Source of the DNA: Rhabdothermincola_A sp041688815
Lineage (GTDB): Bacteria > Actinomycetota > Acidimicrobiia > Acidimicrobiales > Acidimicrobilacustridaceae
Assembly (NCBI GenBank): GCA_041688815.1
Contig: JBDNHK010000005.1
Span: 1-64,000, forward strand
Direction of reading: 5' to 3'
Length of the DNA stretch: 64,000 nt
Positions 24,652 through 33,711 of the stretch are shown here, in pieces. A program made the translations under genes and the position numbers. The notes below the pieces were generated by a model. That model was given only the letters and a program-made list of their open reading frames with translations. It had not been told where the DNA came from and did not search any database. The first letter of the stretch is position 1. Every line of letters starts with the position of its first letter.

Positions 24652-27198
24652 GTGCTTCGTGTGACCCTGCGTGGGCTCCTCGCCCACCGCCTGCGCCTGG
24701 CCACCACGGCCATCGCCATCCTCCTGGGCGTGGCCTTCATGGCCGGCACCCTGGTCCTCACGGCCACGATCGGCGCGACCTTCGACGGCCTCTACGCCGA
24801 CATCAACGGCGGGACCGATGTCCAGGTCCGCTCCGCCGAGGTGGTGAGTACCCCCTTCGGTGAGCAGCGCGGCACCATCGCCGAGGCCGTGGTCGCCGAG
24901 GTCGCCGCCGTCCAGGGGGTGCGGGCCGCCTCGCCCGACGTCACCGGTTACGCCCAGTTCGTCGACAAGCGGGGCAAGGCGATGGGCAACCCCACCCAGG
25001 GTCCTCCCACGTTGGGGTTCGCGTGGATCGCCGACCCCGGGCTCAGCCCGTTGCGCCTCGCCGACGGGGCGCCGCCTTCCGGCCCCGGGCAAGTGGTCAT
25101 GGACAAGGCCACCGCCGACAAGGGCGGGTTCGGGCTCGGCGATCCGGTCACCATCCTCACCGCTGCGGGGAGCGAGGAGTTCCAGGTGGTGGGTATCACC
25201 CGCTTCGGGCAGGTCGACAGTCCCCTGGGCGCCACCCTCGCCGTGTTCGACCTGCCCACCGCCCAGCGGGTGCTCGGTGTTCCCGGCACGCTGTCGGGTG
25301 TCTCGGTCGCCGCCGACCCCGGGATCACCCAGGACGAGTTGGCGACACGGATCGGTGCCACCCTCCCCCGCGACGTGGAGGCCATCACCGGCACGGCGCT
25401 CACGGCCGAGCAGCAGTCCCAGACGCGCGACCAACTCGGCTTCTTCAACACGTTCCTGTTGGTGTTCGCGCTGATCGCGCTGTTCGTCGGTTCGTTCATC
25501 ATCTACAACACCTTCTCGATCATCGTGGCCCAGCGCACCCGCGAGATGGCGTTGCTGCGAGCTTTGGGGGCCAGCCGTGGACAGGTGCTGTCGTCGGTGA
25601 TGATCGAGGCCCTCGTCACCGGATTCCTGGCTTCCGTGCTGGGCGTGGTGGCCGGCCTCGGCGTGGCGGTCGTGCTGCGCAACCTCTTCGCGCTCCTCGG
25701 GATCGACATCCCTGCCAGCGGCCTCACGGTCGAGGCCGACGCCGTGGTGATCCCGATCGTGGTGGGGGTGGTGATCACCCTGGCCTCGGCCTTCTTCCCG
25801 GCCCGCAAGGCCGGGCGGGTACCGCCGATCGCGGCCCTGCGCGACGTCGCCCTCGACGAGTCCGGGCGGTCGCTCACCCGAGCGGTGGTGGGCCTCGTCG
25901 TGTTGGGCCTCGGCGCGGGCCTGGTCGCGTTGGGCCTCGTCGCCGACATCAGCAGTGCGGCCGTGGCCGTGGGGCTCGGTGCCGCCGTCACGTTCCTCGG
26001 CGTGGCGATCCTCGGCCCGGTCATCGCCGGCCCGCTGGCCCGCTTCATCGGTTGGCCGCTTCCCCGGATCCGGGGCATCGCCGGTCAGCTCGCCCGTGAG
26101 AACGCCATGCGCAACCCGAAGCGCACGGCGGCCACGGCCGCTGCGCTCATGATCGGCGTCGGCCTGGTCGGGTTCATCATGATCGTCGCCGCCTCGGCGT
26201 CGACGTCGATCCGCGGCACGGTCGACAAGTCCTTCGCCGGCGACTTCGTGGTGAGGAGCAATGCCGGGAACTCCGGTGGGTTGCCCACGGAGGTGGCCAC
26301 CGCGATTGGCGCGCTACCCGAGGTCGAGGTGGCGTCCGCTCTCCGGTCCGGTCCGGCCGAGATCGACGGGACCGGCCAGTTCCTGCGGGCCGCCGATCCC
26401 GTGTCGCTGGCCGCGGTCACCGACCTGGTGATCGACGACGGATCGATCGATGAGCTCGCCCGCATCGGGACCATCGCCGTCGACCGCGACACTGCCGACA
26501 ACAAGAAGTTGACCGTGGGGAGCACGCTGGCGGTTACCTACCCGGCGACCGGCCCCCAGCCGCTCACCGTCGTGGCCGTCTACGGGCCATTGGCGATCGC
26601 CGGCCCTTCGTTCACGGGGTTGGAGACGTTCGAGGCCAACAACCAGGTCCAGCTCGACCAGGCCGTCTTCGTGAAGCTGGCTCCCGGAGTGACCGAGAGT
26701 GAAGGTCGGGGGGCCATCGCCGCGGTCACGAGCGGGTACCCCAACGCCGACCTCCAGAACAAGACGGAGTTCGCCGACGCGGTCGTGGGCCAGATCAACC
26801 AGCTCCTGAACCTCGTGTACGTGCTGCTCCTGCTGGCGATCGTCATCGCCCTCATCGGAATCGCCAACACGTTGGCGTTGTCGATCTTCGAGCGCACCCG
26901 CGAGCTGGGGTTGCTCCGCGCCGTAGGGATGACCCGACGTCAGATGCGCTCGACGGTGCGTTGGGAGTCGGTCATCATCGCGGTGATGGGTGCCCTGCTC
27001 GGCCTGCTGATCGGCGCCGCTTTCGGTTGGGCGCTGGTCACTTCTCTTCGGGGTGACGGCTTCACCAGTCTGACCGTGCCGGTGACCCAGCTGATCGTCG
27101 TGGTGGTGCTGGCCGCCGCCGCGGGGGTGTTGGCCGCCGTGGCGCCGGCGCGACGGGCCGCCCGCCTCGACGTCCTCGACGCCATCGCGTCATCCTGA
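24652..27198 (+). CDS. Large FtsX/MacB-type ABC transporter permease
   Basis: An 848-residue permease with two copies of the FtsX unit. An N-terminal helix (LRLATTAIAILLGVAFMAGT) leads into a MacB-like extracellular domain, then a three-helix FtsX domain at about 265-400 (IYNTFSIIVAQRTREMALLR). The second half repeats this with a domain at about 715-840 (ALSIFERTRELGLLRAVGMT). Such proteins move lipoproteins or lipids, or act as mechanotransducers. GAGGAG 6 nt before GTG 24652 sets the start. No ABC ATPase lies beside it in this window, although most relatives have one next door. Confidence 0.9.
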   Translation: MLRVTLRGLLAHRLRLATTAIAILLGVAFMAGTLVLTATIGATFDGLYADINGGTDVQVRSAEVVSTPFGEQRGTIAEAVVAEVAAVQGVRAASPDVTGYAQFVDKRGKAMGNPTQGPPTLGFAWIADPGLSPLRLADGAPPSGPGQVVMDKATADKGGFGLGDPVTILTAAGSEEFQVVGITRFGQVDSPLGATLAVFDLPTAQRVLGVPGTLSGVSVAADPGITQDELATRIGATLPRDVEAITGTALTAEQQSQTRDQLGFFNTFLLVFALIALFVGSFIIYNTFSIIVAQRTREMALLRALGASRGQVLSSVMIEALVTGFLASVLGVVAGLGVAVVLRNLFALLGIDIPASGLTVEADAVVIPIVVGVVITLASAFFPARKAGRVPPIAALRDVALDESGRSLTRAVVGLVVLGLGAGLVALGLVADISSAAVAVGLGAAVTFLGVAILGPVIAGPLARFIGWPLPRIRGIAGQLARENAMRNPKRTAATAAALMIGVGLVGFIMIVAASASTSIRGTVDKSFAGDFVVRSNAGNSGGLPTEVATAIGALPEVEVASALRSGPAEIDGTGQFLRAADPVSLAAVTDLVIDDGSIDELARIGTIAVDRDTADNKKLTVGSTLAVTYPATGPQPLTVVAVYGPLAIAGPSFTGLETFEANNQVQLDQAVFVKLAPGVTESEGRGAIAAVTSGYPNADLQNKTEFADAVVGQINQLLNLVYVLLLLAIVIALIGIANTLALSIFERTRELGLLRAVGMTRRQMRSTVRWESVIIAVMGALLGLLIGAAFGWALVTSLRGDGFTSLTVPVTQLIVVVVLAAAAGVLAAVAPARRAARLDVLDAIASS

Positions 27199-27325
27199 GC
27201 GCCGGTCAGAGCTGGTCCGACAACTGCGAGAGCAGATGACAGATCGACAGTGCAATGTTGTCAACTGGCGCCCGCACCATGGCGGCGCGCTCGTGGGTCT
27301 GCCCCGGTCGGTCTCGGTGGCGACC

Positions 27326-28228
27326 TCAGTCCTTGGTCAGGACGGTCGACACGATCTTGGAGATCTCTCCGCTCGAGTCGTCGGGCACGATGTAGCCGGC
27401 TTCGTCGCGAATGTCGTCCCAGTGCTCGGCGATGTCCTCCGCGGTGAGGTCGGGGTTGTAGTACCCCGGCGTGAGGCCGATGAAGAAGCGGCTGATGATG
27501 CCACCGGCGGCGGAGTAGACCTCGCCGCTCACCGGGCAGGCCTCCGAGGCCAGGTAGGCCACGAGAGGGCTCACCAGCTTCGGGTCGAGGGCCTCGCCCG
27601 CGGCGCCGAACATCTCTTCGGTCATCCGGGTCTTGGCCACCGGGGCGATGGCGTTGGCCCTGATGTTGAACTTCCGCCCCTCGATCGCCAGCACCCGGGT
27701 GAAGCCGACGAGGCCCATCTTGGCGGCGCCGTAGTTGGCCTGGCCGAAGTTGCCCAGGATCCCCGAGTTGGACGAGGTCGACACGATGCGGCCGTAGCCC
27801 TTCTCCCGCATGATCAGGTAGGCCGGCTGGGTGACGTAGAAGGCCCCGAGGAGGTGGACCTGGATCACGGGCTCGAGGAGTTCGGGCGTCAGGTTGTGGA
27901 ACGACTTGTCGCGCAGGATGCCGGCGTTGTTGACCACGATGTCGACCGTGCCGAACGAGTCGACCGCCGTCTGCACCAAGGCCTTTCCGCCGTCGGCGGT
28001 CGCCACGGAGTTGGTGTCGGCCACCGCCTCGCCCCCGAGCGCCACGATCTCCTCGACCACCTGCTGGGCCGGCCCCACGTCCCCGCCCTCGCCCGACACC
28101 GACCCACCGAGGTCGTTGACCACGATGCGGGCGCCGCGGCGAGCCAGCTCCAGTGCGTGCTCGCGGCCGAGCCCACCTCCCGCTCCGGTGATGATGGCAA
28201 CTCTCTCGTCGAAGCCGATGTCGGCCAT
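27326..28228 (-). CDS. SDR family dehydrogenase (MFE-2/HSD17B4-like)
   Basis: A 300-residue SDR with ITGAGGGLGREHALELARRG, VVNNAGILRD and the NYGAAKMG active-site Tyr and Lys. RGARIVVNDLGG and the ILGNFGQANYG segment resemble the dehydrogenase part of peroxisomal multifunctional enzyme type 2, which oxidises 3-hydroxyacyl-CoA. A role in beta-oxidation of branched or steroid acyl-CoA is likely but inferred. AGGAGG before ATG 28228 is a strong ribosome site. The 127 bases between it and the convergent permease hold no clear terminator. Confidence 0.88.
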   Translation of the reverse strand: MADIGFDERVAIITGAGGGLGREHALELARRGARIVVNDLGGSVSGEGGDVGPAQQVVEEIVALGGEAVADTNSVATADGGKALVQTAVDSFGTVDIVVNNAGILRDKSFHNLTPELLEPVIQVHLLGAFYVTQPAYLIMREKGYGRIVSTSSNSGILGNFGQANYGAAKMGLVGFTRVLAIEGRKFNIRANAIAPVAKTRMTEEMFGAAGEALDPKLVSPLVAYLASEACPVSGEVYSAAGGIISRFFIGLTPGYYNPDLTAEDIAEHWDDIRDEAGYIVPDDSSGEISKIVSTVLTKD

Positions 28229-28421
28229 GGGGCTTCCTCCTGTGCGCCCGGAGGCAGCGAGTTGATCGAACCGCCAGACAGTACCGAGGTCGCGCTCTCG
28301 CGACCCACCCGTCGGGTCCGGGTGCCGTCGGCGGTCTTCGCGCCGGACCTCACCGCCCGGTAACGTCAGGTCTCCGTTCTCCCGCCACCCTGCGGGCTGC
28401 ATCCCGGAGACGACCGCACCC

Positions 28422-28745
28422 ATGGTTTCGCCCATCAGCACCGAGCAGGTCTTCCGCCGCCACCAGAAGGTCGTGGCCGCGGTCGACCTCCCGGGCGTCG
28501 CCGCGGGCACGCCCGGCAAGGTGTACTACGTGGCCGGTCTCACCTGGATCCGCTACCACGTGCTGTTCGAGAACGGCATGGAACTCTCGAGCCTCGACGC
28601 CGCCGTCCTCGCCGACCGGAAGGCATGGAAGGCCGAGGCCGAGCAGTTGGCGCGCGACGCCCAGCAGGCCCGGTGGGAGATCGAGCGCCGGCAGCGGCGA
28701 GAAGAAGCACTGGCCAACCTGGCCGACGGTCCTGCCGGTCACTGA
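28422..28745 (+). CDS. Small hypothetical protein with C-terminal helix
   Basis: A 107-residue protein: a strand-rich core (TPGKVYYVAGLTWIRYHVLF, then ENGMELSSLD) followed by a long charged helix of about 45 residues (AWKAEAEQLARDAQQARWEI) likely to form a coiled coil. The core resembles a small SH3-like barrel. I do not recognise a named family. ATG 28422 has no clear ribosome site. The 193-base region before it, divergent from the SDR gene, holds the SDR ribosome site and nothing else I can name. Confidence 0.65.
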   Translation: MVSPISTEQVFRRHQKVVAAVDLPGVAAGTPGKVYYVAGLTWIRYHVLFENGMELSSLDAAVLADRKAWKAEAEQLARDAQQARWEIERRQRREEALANLADGPAGH

Positions 28746-28806
28746 CGTCCATCGGGACCATCCGCACCCGGCGGCTCGCCCGGTGCCCTACCACGAGGGG
28801 GACGCC

Positions 28807-29838
28807 ATGAAGTTGGGTATGCAGATCGACTACGCGGGGGGCTTCAAGGCGTCGGCAGCGAAGGTGTCGGCCTACGAGAAGGCCGGCCTCGACATCGCCT
28901 GGGTGGCCGAGGCCTACGGTTTCGACGGCCCCAGCTTCATGGGATATCTGGCCGCCAGTACCGAGACGATCACCATCGGTGCCGGAATCCTGCCGATCTA
29001 CACCCGTACCCCGACGCTGATGGCCATGACGGCCGCGGGCATCGATGCCCTCTCCGACGGCCGGTTCATCCTCGGCCTCGGTGCTTCGGGGCCGCAGGTC
29101 ATCGAAGGGTTCCACGGGGTCAAGTACGACGCTCCCCTCGGCCGCACCCGCGAGATGATCGACATCTGCCGGGCGGTGTGGCGCCGTGAGCGGGTCACCT
29201 ACGACGGTCGGTACTACCAGTTGCCGCTGCCCGCCGACCAGGGCACGGGCCTGGGCAAGCCCCTCAAGATCATCGCCAAACCGGTTCGCGACACCATCCC
29301 GATCTGGGTGGCGTCGCTCGGTCCGAAGAACGTCGCCATGACCGCAGAGAAGGCCGATGGTTGGCTCCCGATCTTCTTCGTGCCCGAGCGCGCTCGTGAG
29401 GTCTGGGGTGCTGACCTCGACAAGGGGGCGGCGAAACGCGACGTGGCGCTCGGCCCGCTCGAGATCGCGGCCGGCGGGGTGGTGGCGATCGGCGACGATG
29501 CCGGGCCGATCGCCGAGATGACCCGTCCGATGGTCGCCCTCTACGTCGGGGGGATGGGGGCACGAGGTCGCAACTTCTACAACGACCTCATGTGCCGGTA
29601 CGGCTACGAGGCCGAGGCGGCCGAGATCCAGGACCTGTACCTCGACGGCAAGAAGGACGAGGCCGCGGCCAGGGTGCCGGCCGAGTTCCTCGACCGGACG
29701 AACCTCTGCGGCCCGGAGGGCTTCGTGAAGGAACGGCTCGCCGCTTTCGCCGAAGCCGGGGTGACCGTGCTCAACATCATCCCGGTGGGGGAGAACCCGC
29801 TCGCCATCATCGAGCAGGTCAAGGAGTGGACGTCCTGA
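28807..29838 (+). CDS. LLM-class F420-dependent oxidoreductase
   Basis: A 343-residue luciferase-like protein. KLGMQIDYAGGFKASAAKV at the N-terminus, WVAEAYGFDG and FILGLGASGPQVIEGFHG are hallmarks of the actinobacterial F420-dependent group common beside lipid and steroid catabolic genes. The substrate is unknown. GAGGGGG before ATG 28807 supports the start; an in-frame start 24 bases upstream is less likely. It may be co-transcribed with the small gene 60 bases upstream. Confidence 0.87.
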   Translation: MKLGMQIDYAGGFKASAAKVSAYEKAGLDIAWVAEAYGFDGPSFMGYLAASTETITIGAGILPIYTRTPTLMAMTAAGIDALSDGRFILGLGASGPQVIEGFHGVKYDAPLGRTREMIDICRAVWRRERVTYDGRYYQLPLPADQGTGLGKPLKIIAKPVRDTIPIWVASLGPKNVAMTAEKADGWLPIFFVPERAREVWGADLDKGAAKRDVALGPLEIAAGGVVAIGDDAGPIAEMTRPMVALYVGGMGARGRNFYNDLMCRYGYEAEAAEIQDLYLDGKKDEAAARVPAEFLDRTNLCGPEGFVKERLAAFAEAGVTVLNIIPVGENPLAIIEQVKEWTS

Positions 29839-29864
29839 GCCGGTCGGCGACGCTCGCCTGATCG

Positions 29865-30827
29865 TCAGCGCCGCGAGGCCACCCGGTCGAGCACGGCCTC
29901 GGCCTCGGCCACGAAGCGGCGCACCAGCTCACCGGCGGGCACCAGCTCGTCGATGGCCCCCACGCCCTGCCCCGCAGGCCAGAACTCGACATCGGGGTCG
30001 ACCTCGGTGTCGGGGCCGAGACCCAGGTGGTTGGCGCCGTCCTCCATCGATTGCAGGAACTGGGCCGGGAACGGCTGGATCTGGCGGTCGCCGGTGTCGT
30101 AGCTGCGGGTGTAGGCGTTGGCGTTCACCCGGCACGTCTTGCCGGTGAAGGCCCGGCTCACCACTGTGTCGTCCTCGTGCATGGCCAGCAGGCGTTCCTT
30201 GTACCCCGAGGTGCTGTAGGCCTCGGGGGTGGCGATGAAGCGGGTGCCCACCCAGATCCCCTCGGCTCCGAGAGTGAGGGCGGCGGCCAGTCCTCGGCCG
30301 TCGAACAGTCCCCCGGCGGCCACCACCGGAACCCGGCCACCGACGGCGTCGACGACCTGGGGCACCAGCGCCATGGTGGCCACGGTTCCGGTGTGCCCGC
30401 CCGCCTCGGTGCCCTGGGCGACGACCAGGTCGCAGCCCGCCTCCACCGCAGCAACCGCATGGCGGACCTTGCCGCACATCGACGCCACCAGCACGTTGTT
30501 GCGGTGACAGAGATCCACCACGTCGCGGGGCACGCCGAGACCGGCCACGAACACACGCCCGCCGTGGTCGATGATGGCTTGCACCTGGCTCGGCATGTCG
30601 CCGGGCATGGCCGTGAGCAGATCGACTCCGAACGGCTTGTCGGTGAGGGCGCGCACCTTGTTCATCTCGTCGACCATCCGGGTCGCGCTCATCGTGGACG
30701 CGCCCAGGCAGCCGAAGCCCCCGGCCTCGCTGACGGCCGCCACGAGTGCGTGGTAGCTCACGCCGCCCATGCCTGCCAGCATCACGGGGTGCTCGATCTC
30801 GAGAATGTCGGTCAGAGGCGTGCGCAT
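29865..30827 (-). CDS. Nitronate monooxygenase family FMN protein
   Basis: A 320-residue TIM-barrel flavoprotein of the 2-nitropropane dioxygenase family. The N-terminal EIEHPVMLAGMGGVSYHALV, the QGTEAGGHTGTV loop containing the catalytic His, and the phosphate-binding VVAAGGLFDGRGLAAAL and GAEGIWVGTRF are clear. Known members oxidise nitronates with FMN; some reduce enoyl substrates instead. ATG 30827 has only a GGCGGG-like site before it. Convergent with the LLM gene. Confidence 0.9.
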   Translation of the reverse strand: MRTPLTDILEIEHPVMLAGMGGVSYHALVAAVSEAGGFGCLGASTMSATRMVDEMNKVRALTDKPFGVDLLTAMPGDMPSQVQAIIDHGGRVFVAGLGVPRDVVDLCHRNNVLVASMCGKVRHAVAAVEAGCDLVVAQGTEAGGHTGTVATMALVPQVVDAVGGRVPVVAAGGLFDGRGLAAALTLGAEGIWVGTRFIATPEAYSTSGYKERLLAMHEDDTVVSRAFTGKTCRVNANAYTRSYDTGDRQIQPFPAQFLQSMEDGANHLGLGPDTEVDPDVEFWPAGQGVGAIDELVPAGELVRRFVAEAEAVLDRVASRR

Positions 30828-30905
30828 GCCCGCCAGCCCACACGCTGGTGGTGGGAGCGTCAAGCAGCATCACCCCGCCGCACCCGTTCCGCCGGTGGGC
30901 TTCGG

Positions 30906-31348
30906 CTACTCGTAGTAGCGGAGGCGGGCCTCGACCTTGGACAGCAGGCGGGCCAGTTCGGACCCGGCGGCTGGTGCCGGTCGGTCACCGGCCGTGGGGA
31001 GCGCAGTGGCGGCGCTCGCCTCCATGATGTCCTCGCCCTCGACCGGAGTTCCCGCCTTCGAGGACCCGGAGTCGGGCCGGCCCGGGAACACCGACCAGTC
31101 GGAAGGCAGTGACCAGTCAGTGACCACGACCTCGTCGATGGTGGCGCCGTCGGGCGTCCACGCCGTGGGCGAGCCGTTGGCGGCGGGGGACGACAGGGCG
31201 TCGTCGGTGAGATCCTCGAACCCGTTGCCGGCGGCGCGTTCGGTGGGCAGGGCGAACACCGACGGGTCCGAGATGAGGCGGCCAGAACCGCCAGGACGAC
31301 GACGACCGCACCGGCGACCGCGTGGATGAACTTGGTGATCTTCGCCAC
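30906..31348 (-). pseudogene. Small membrane-anchored hypothetical protein, frameshifted
   Basis: GTG 31348, preceded by GGGAGG at 10 nt, begins a basic start and one membrane helix (AKITKFIHAVAGAVVVVLAV). The coding signal then moves to another frame (LISDPSVFALPTERAAGNGF, ending LSKVEARLRYYE at 30906). A single base lost near 31280-31284 would account for it: restoring one base gives a continuous product of about 147 residues. The mature part is acidic and Ser/Pro-rich with a short C-terminal helix; no family recognised. The alternative is that translation starts at GTG 31259 and yields 117 residues, but that start has no ribosome site and drops the helix. Confidence 0.55.
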
Positions 31349-31397
31349 GATGGGCCGACCTCCCGAAAGGCTCGTTCGGCCTCGCCAGACGTTGCTG

Positions 31398-31883
31398 TTA
31401 TCGGCGCGTCTCGGCCGCAGGTGGAGTGGAATCTCCGGACTGCGGTCCGAACCCGTCTCGGACCTCGCCCGGTTCGAGGGGTCGCAGGACGAGATCGATG
31501 GCCAACCAGACGGTCTTGGAGAAGGGCAGGAATACCAGCGGCACCAGCACGGCGGTCAGCAGGCAGGCCACCACCAGCGGGCCGGCCGGCGGGTCGGGCC
31601 AGGTCACCAAAAGGCCTCCGAACAGCACGAAGGCCAGCGCGGTGAAGCTCACGACGGTGTTGATGCCGATGTCGCCGGTCCAGTGCCCGTCGATGCGCTC
31701 GAACTCCAGACCGCACCTGGGGCACTGTTCGGCCATCCGGAACCAACGGTGGAAGAGGTGACCCTGCCCGCACACCCCACACCGCTTCGTGCTCCCGCGC
31801 AGAAGGGTTCGGCCCTTGTGCTCGGAGGGCACGATCACCCCCCGTCCGAGGGGGTTCGCCGAGGGTGGGGTCATCGGGACCAT
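31398..31883 (-). CDS. DUF983 membrane protein
   Basis: A 161-residue DUF983 protein. An N-terminal zinc-ribbon-like pair CGVCGQGHLF ... CPRCGLEF is followed by GHWTGDIGINT and two membrane helices, ending FLPFSKTVWLAIDLVLRPLE. The function of DUF983 is unknown; in some bacteria it lies near heme-copper oxidase genes. It resembles the protein at 33.7 kb, and the two flank the Nudix-DUF2332 pair. The N-terminal 30 residues are extra compared with that paralogue. Confidence 0.82.
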   Translation of the reverse strand: MVPMTPPSANPLGRGVIVPSEHKGRTLLRGSTKRCGVCGQGHLFHRWFRMAEQCPRCGLEFERIDGHWTGDIGINTVVSFTALAFVLFGGLLVTWPDPPAGPLVVACLLTAVLVPLVFLPFSKTVWLAIDLVLRPLEPGEVRDGFGPQSGDSTPPAAETRR

Positions 31884-31931
31884 CGTGGGCCATCGTCTCG
31901 GTCGTCACAACCCGGACCGGCTCGGGCCCGG

Positions 31932-32450
31932 TCAGTCGAACGGTCCCGGCCCGGTGTGGGTGATGTCGATCGGTGTCGTGGGGAGGCGTCCGGCCACGAG
32001 ATCGGGCAGGAACTCGCGGAGGCGAACGGGCAACACGGTGTCGGTACTGGCCAGCAGGGCGTCGAGTGCCCACCACCGCGGAGCGCCGAAGGCCATTGCC
32101 TCGAAGGCCTCGAGCCCACCGGGCCGCACCTTGCTCAGGTCGAGGTCGTTGCACCACCCGACGTGCACGTGCTCGAACTGATCGAATCGCCATCCGGCGA
32201 AGGTGAAGCGGGCGTGTTGGGTCCACACGCAAGGCCCGATCTCGGCATCAGCGATGCCCGTCTCCTCGAACAACTCGCGGCGTGCGGCGTCGTGCGACTG
32301 CTCGCCGTGGTCGATGCCCCCTCCGGGGATCTCCCACCACGACCCCTTCCGAGAGTCGACCGGATCCTTGGCCGAAAGGAGGAGTACCCGGCCCTGGCCG
32401 TCGAGCAGGACGACCCTGGCCGCGGTCCTTCGCAGTACGCCGTCGTTCAT
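31932..32450 (-). CDS. Nudix hydrolase
   Basis: A 172-residue Nudix protein with a complete Nudix box: GGGIDHGEQSHDAARREL continuing into FEETGI, including the REXXEE metal-binding core. It should hydrolyse a nucleoside diphosphate linked to another moiety; the specificity is not readable. ATG 32450 overlaps the stop of the DUF2332 gene by 4 nt (ATGA), so the two are coupled. Confidence 0.9.
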   Translation of the reverse strand: MNDGVLRRTAARVVLLDGQGRVLLLSAKDPVDSRKGSWWEIPGGGIDHGEQSHDAARRELFEETGIADAEIGPCVWTQHARFTFAGWRFDQFEHVHVGWCNDLDLSKVRPGGLEAFEAMAFGAPRWWALDALLASTDTVLPVRLREFLPDLVAGRLPTTPIDITHTGPGPFD

Positions 32451-33640
32451 GGCGTTTCGCCGGTGAGCCACGCCAGCCAGCGACCGTGAGGGTGCATGAA
32501 GCCGAGCGCGTCGGTGCTGACGTGAGCGTCGCGCCAGTGGCGTAACCCGACCACGGTGGTCGTTCCGTCGCCTCCGCCCGCTCCCGCCCCCGCTCCGGCG
32601 GCGGCCTCGGCTGAAGGCTCGTCGGGAGTCGGTACCCAAGGGGTCACTCCGGGGGCCTCGGCGGTGACGAAGGCGAGGTCGCGAGAGGCGCCGATGGCGT
32701 CGATCGTGTCGACCACGGATTGGCGGCCCTCGGGGTCGACGTAGGCGAGAGCCCAGGTCGACAGCACCACCGGGAGGAACTCGCCGCCGATGTCGTCGAG
32801 GTGTCGGGCCAGGTCGGTGACGGCGTTCCCCTCGTGGAGGTGGGGCGGGTCGCAGCGGGCGATGGCGATGGCGGTGGCCAGGCGCTGCGATCGGTCCGGG
32901 ATGCCCGGCCAGAGGCAGGCTGACAGCCACCGACAGGCGTCGTCATCGTCGATGTCGATCGGTTCGAGGTCGACGCCCTCGCGAAGAGCGATGCAGAGCG
33001 GGACTGACGGCATCGGCGGCAGGTGGACACCCCGCACCTCGCACGTGAGGCGCAACGGTGATGAGGCGGGCCCGGTCTCGAAGAGGGAATTGCTGCTGCC
33101 GTCGGTATAGATGAGGCGGAAACGATCGAGGAGCAGGTTGAGGCCGGCGCTCGGCCCGATCTCGAGCAGGGCCAGACCCCGCTCGTCGCCGCCGGCGCGT
33201 TGGCGAGCGGTCACGGTGGCCAGGGCGGGGAGGAGTGCAGTGGCCCGGCCCACCTCGTTGGTCTGGATGGACCGGGTGGCCATGAGATCGCGGATCTGGT
33301 CGGTGTGGTGGTAGAGCAGGGCCCGGAACGCCGGCCACGGGTCGCGTTCGAGGTCACCCCGGTAGATGGCGGAGAGCTCACCGTCGGGGTCAGCCAGCAC
33401 GAGGTCGTGGGTAGCTGCGAGCGACAGGACCGGGGTCCGGCTCACGGGCACCAGCCCGATCAGGAGGCCGAGAGCGTCCTGGTCATCGGCCAGGGATCGG
33501 GCAATGCGGTCATAGACGGGGGAGTACCCGGCGAAGTCCCCGTCGGCCAGCAATCGGAACCGTGCCGCCAGCTTCTCGACGTCGCCCCGGTCTCCGTCGC
33601 TCGGCCCCGGCGTGGTGGTGGGGGCGTCGGTGGGGGGCAT
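32447..33640 (-). CDS. DUF2332 protein
   Basis: A 397-residue member of DUF2332, an actinobacterial family of unknown function. LALLEIGPSAGLNLLLDRF looks like a degenerate SAM-binding loop, suggesting a methyltransferase-like fold. Other family-like segments are YSPVYDRIARSLADD and the C-terminal FMHPHGRWLAWL. A Gly/Ala-rich linker sits near residue 360. ATG 33640 is preferred over a GTG 24 bases upstream because TAGCCT lies 7 nt before it. Coupled to the Nudix gene. Confidence 0.82.
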   Translation of the reverse strand: MPPTDAPTTTPGPSDGDRGDVEKLAARFRLLADGDFAGYSPVYDRIARSLADDQDALGLLIGLVPVSRTPVLSLAATHDLVLADPDGELSAIYRGDLERDPWPAFRALLYHHTDQIRDLMATRSIQTNEVGRATALLPALATVTARQRAGGDERGLALLEIGPSAGLNLLLDRFRLIYTDGSSNSLFETGPASSPLRLTCEVRGVHLPPMPSVPLCIALREGVDLEPIDIDDDDACRWLSACLWPGIPDRSQRLATAIAIARCDPPHLHEGNAVTDLARHLDDIGGEFLPVVLSTWALAYVDPEGRQSVVDTIDAIGASRDLAFVTAEAPGVTPWVPTPDEPSAEAAAGAGAGAGGGDGTTTVVGLRHWRDAHVSTDALGFMHPHGRWLAWLTGETP

Positions 33641-33647
33641 CGAGGCG

Positions 33648-33653
33648 AGGCTA
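33648..33653 (-). promoter_or_regulatory. Candidate leaderless -10 (TAGCCT)
   Basis: TAGCCT followed by 7 nt and ATG 33640 of the DUF2332 gene. Confidence 0.45.
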
Positions 33654-33711
33654 CCCAGCGTCACCGGCGCCGGGCAGCGTGGATGACGGCGCCGTGCGCC
33701 ACACTGTGCCG

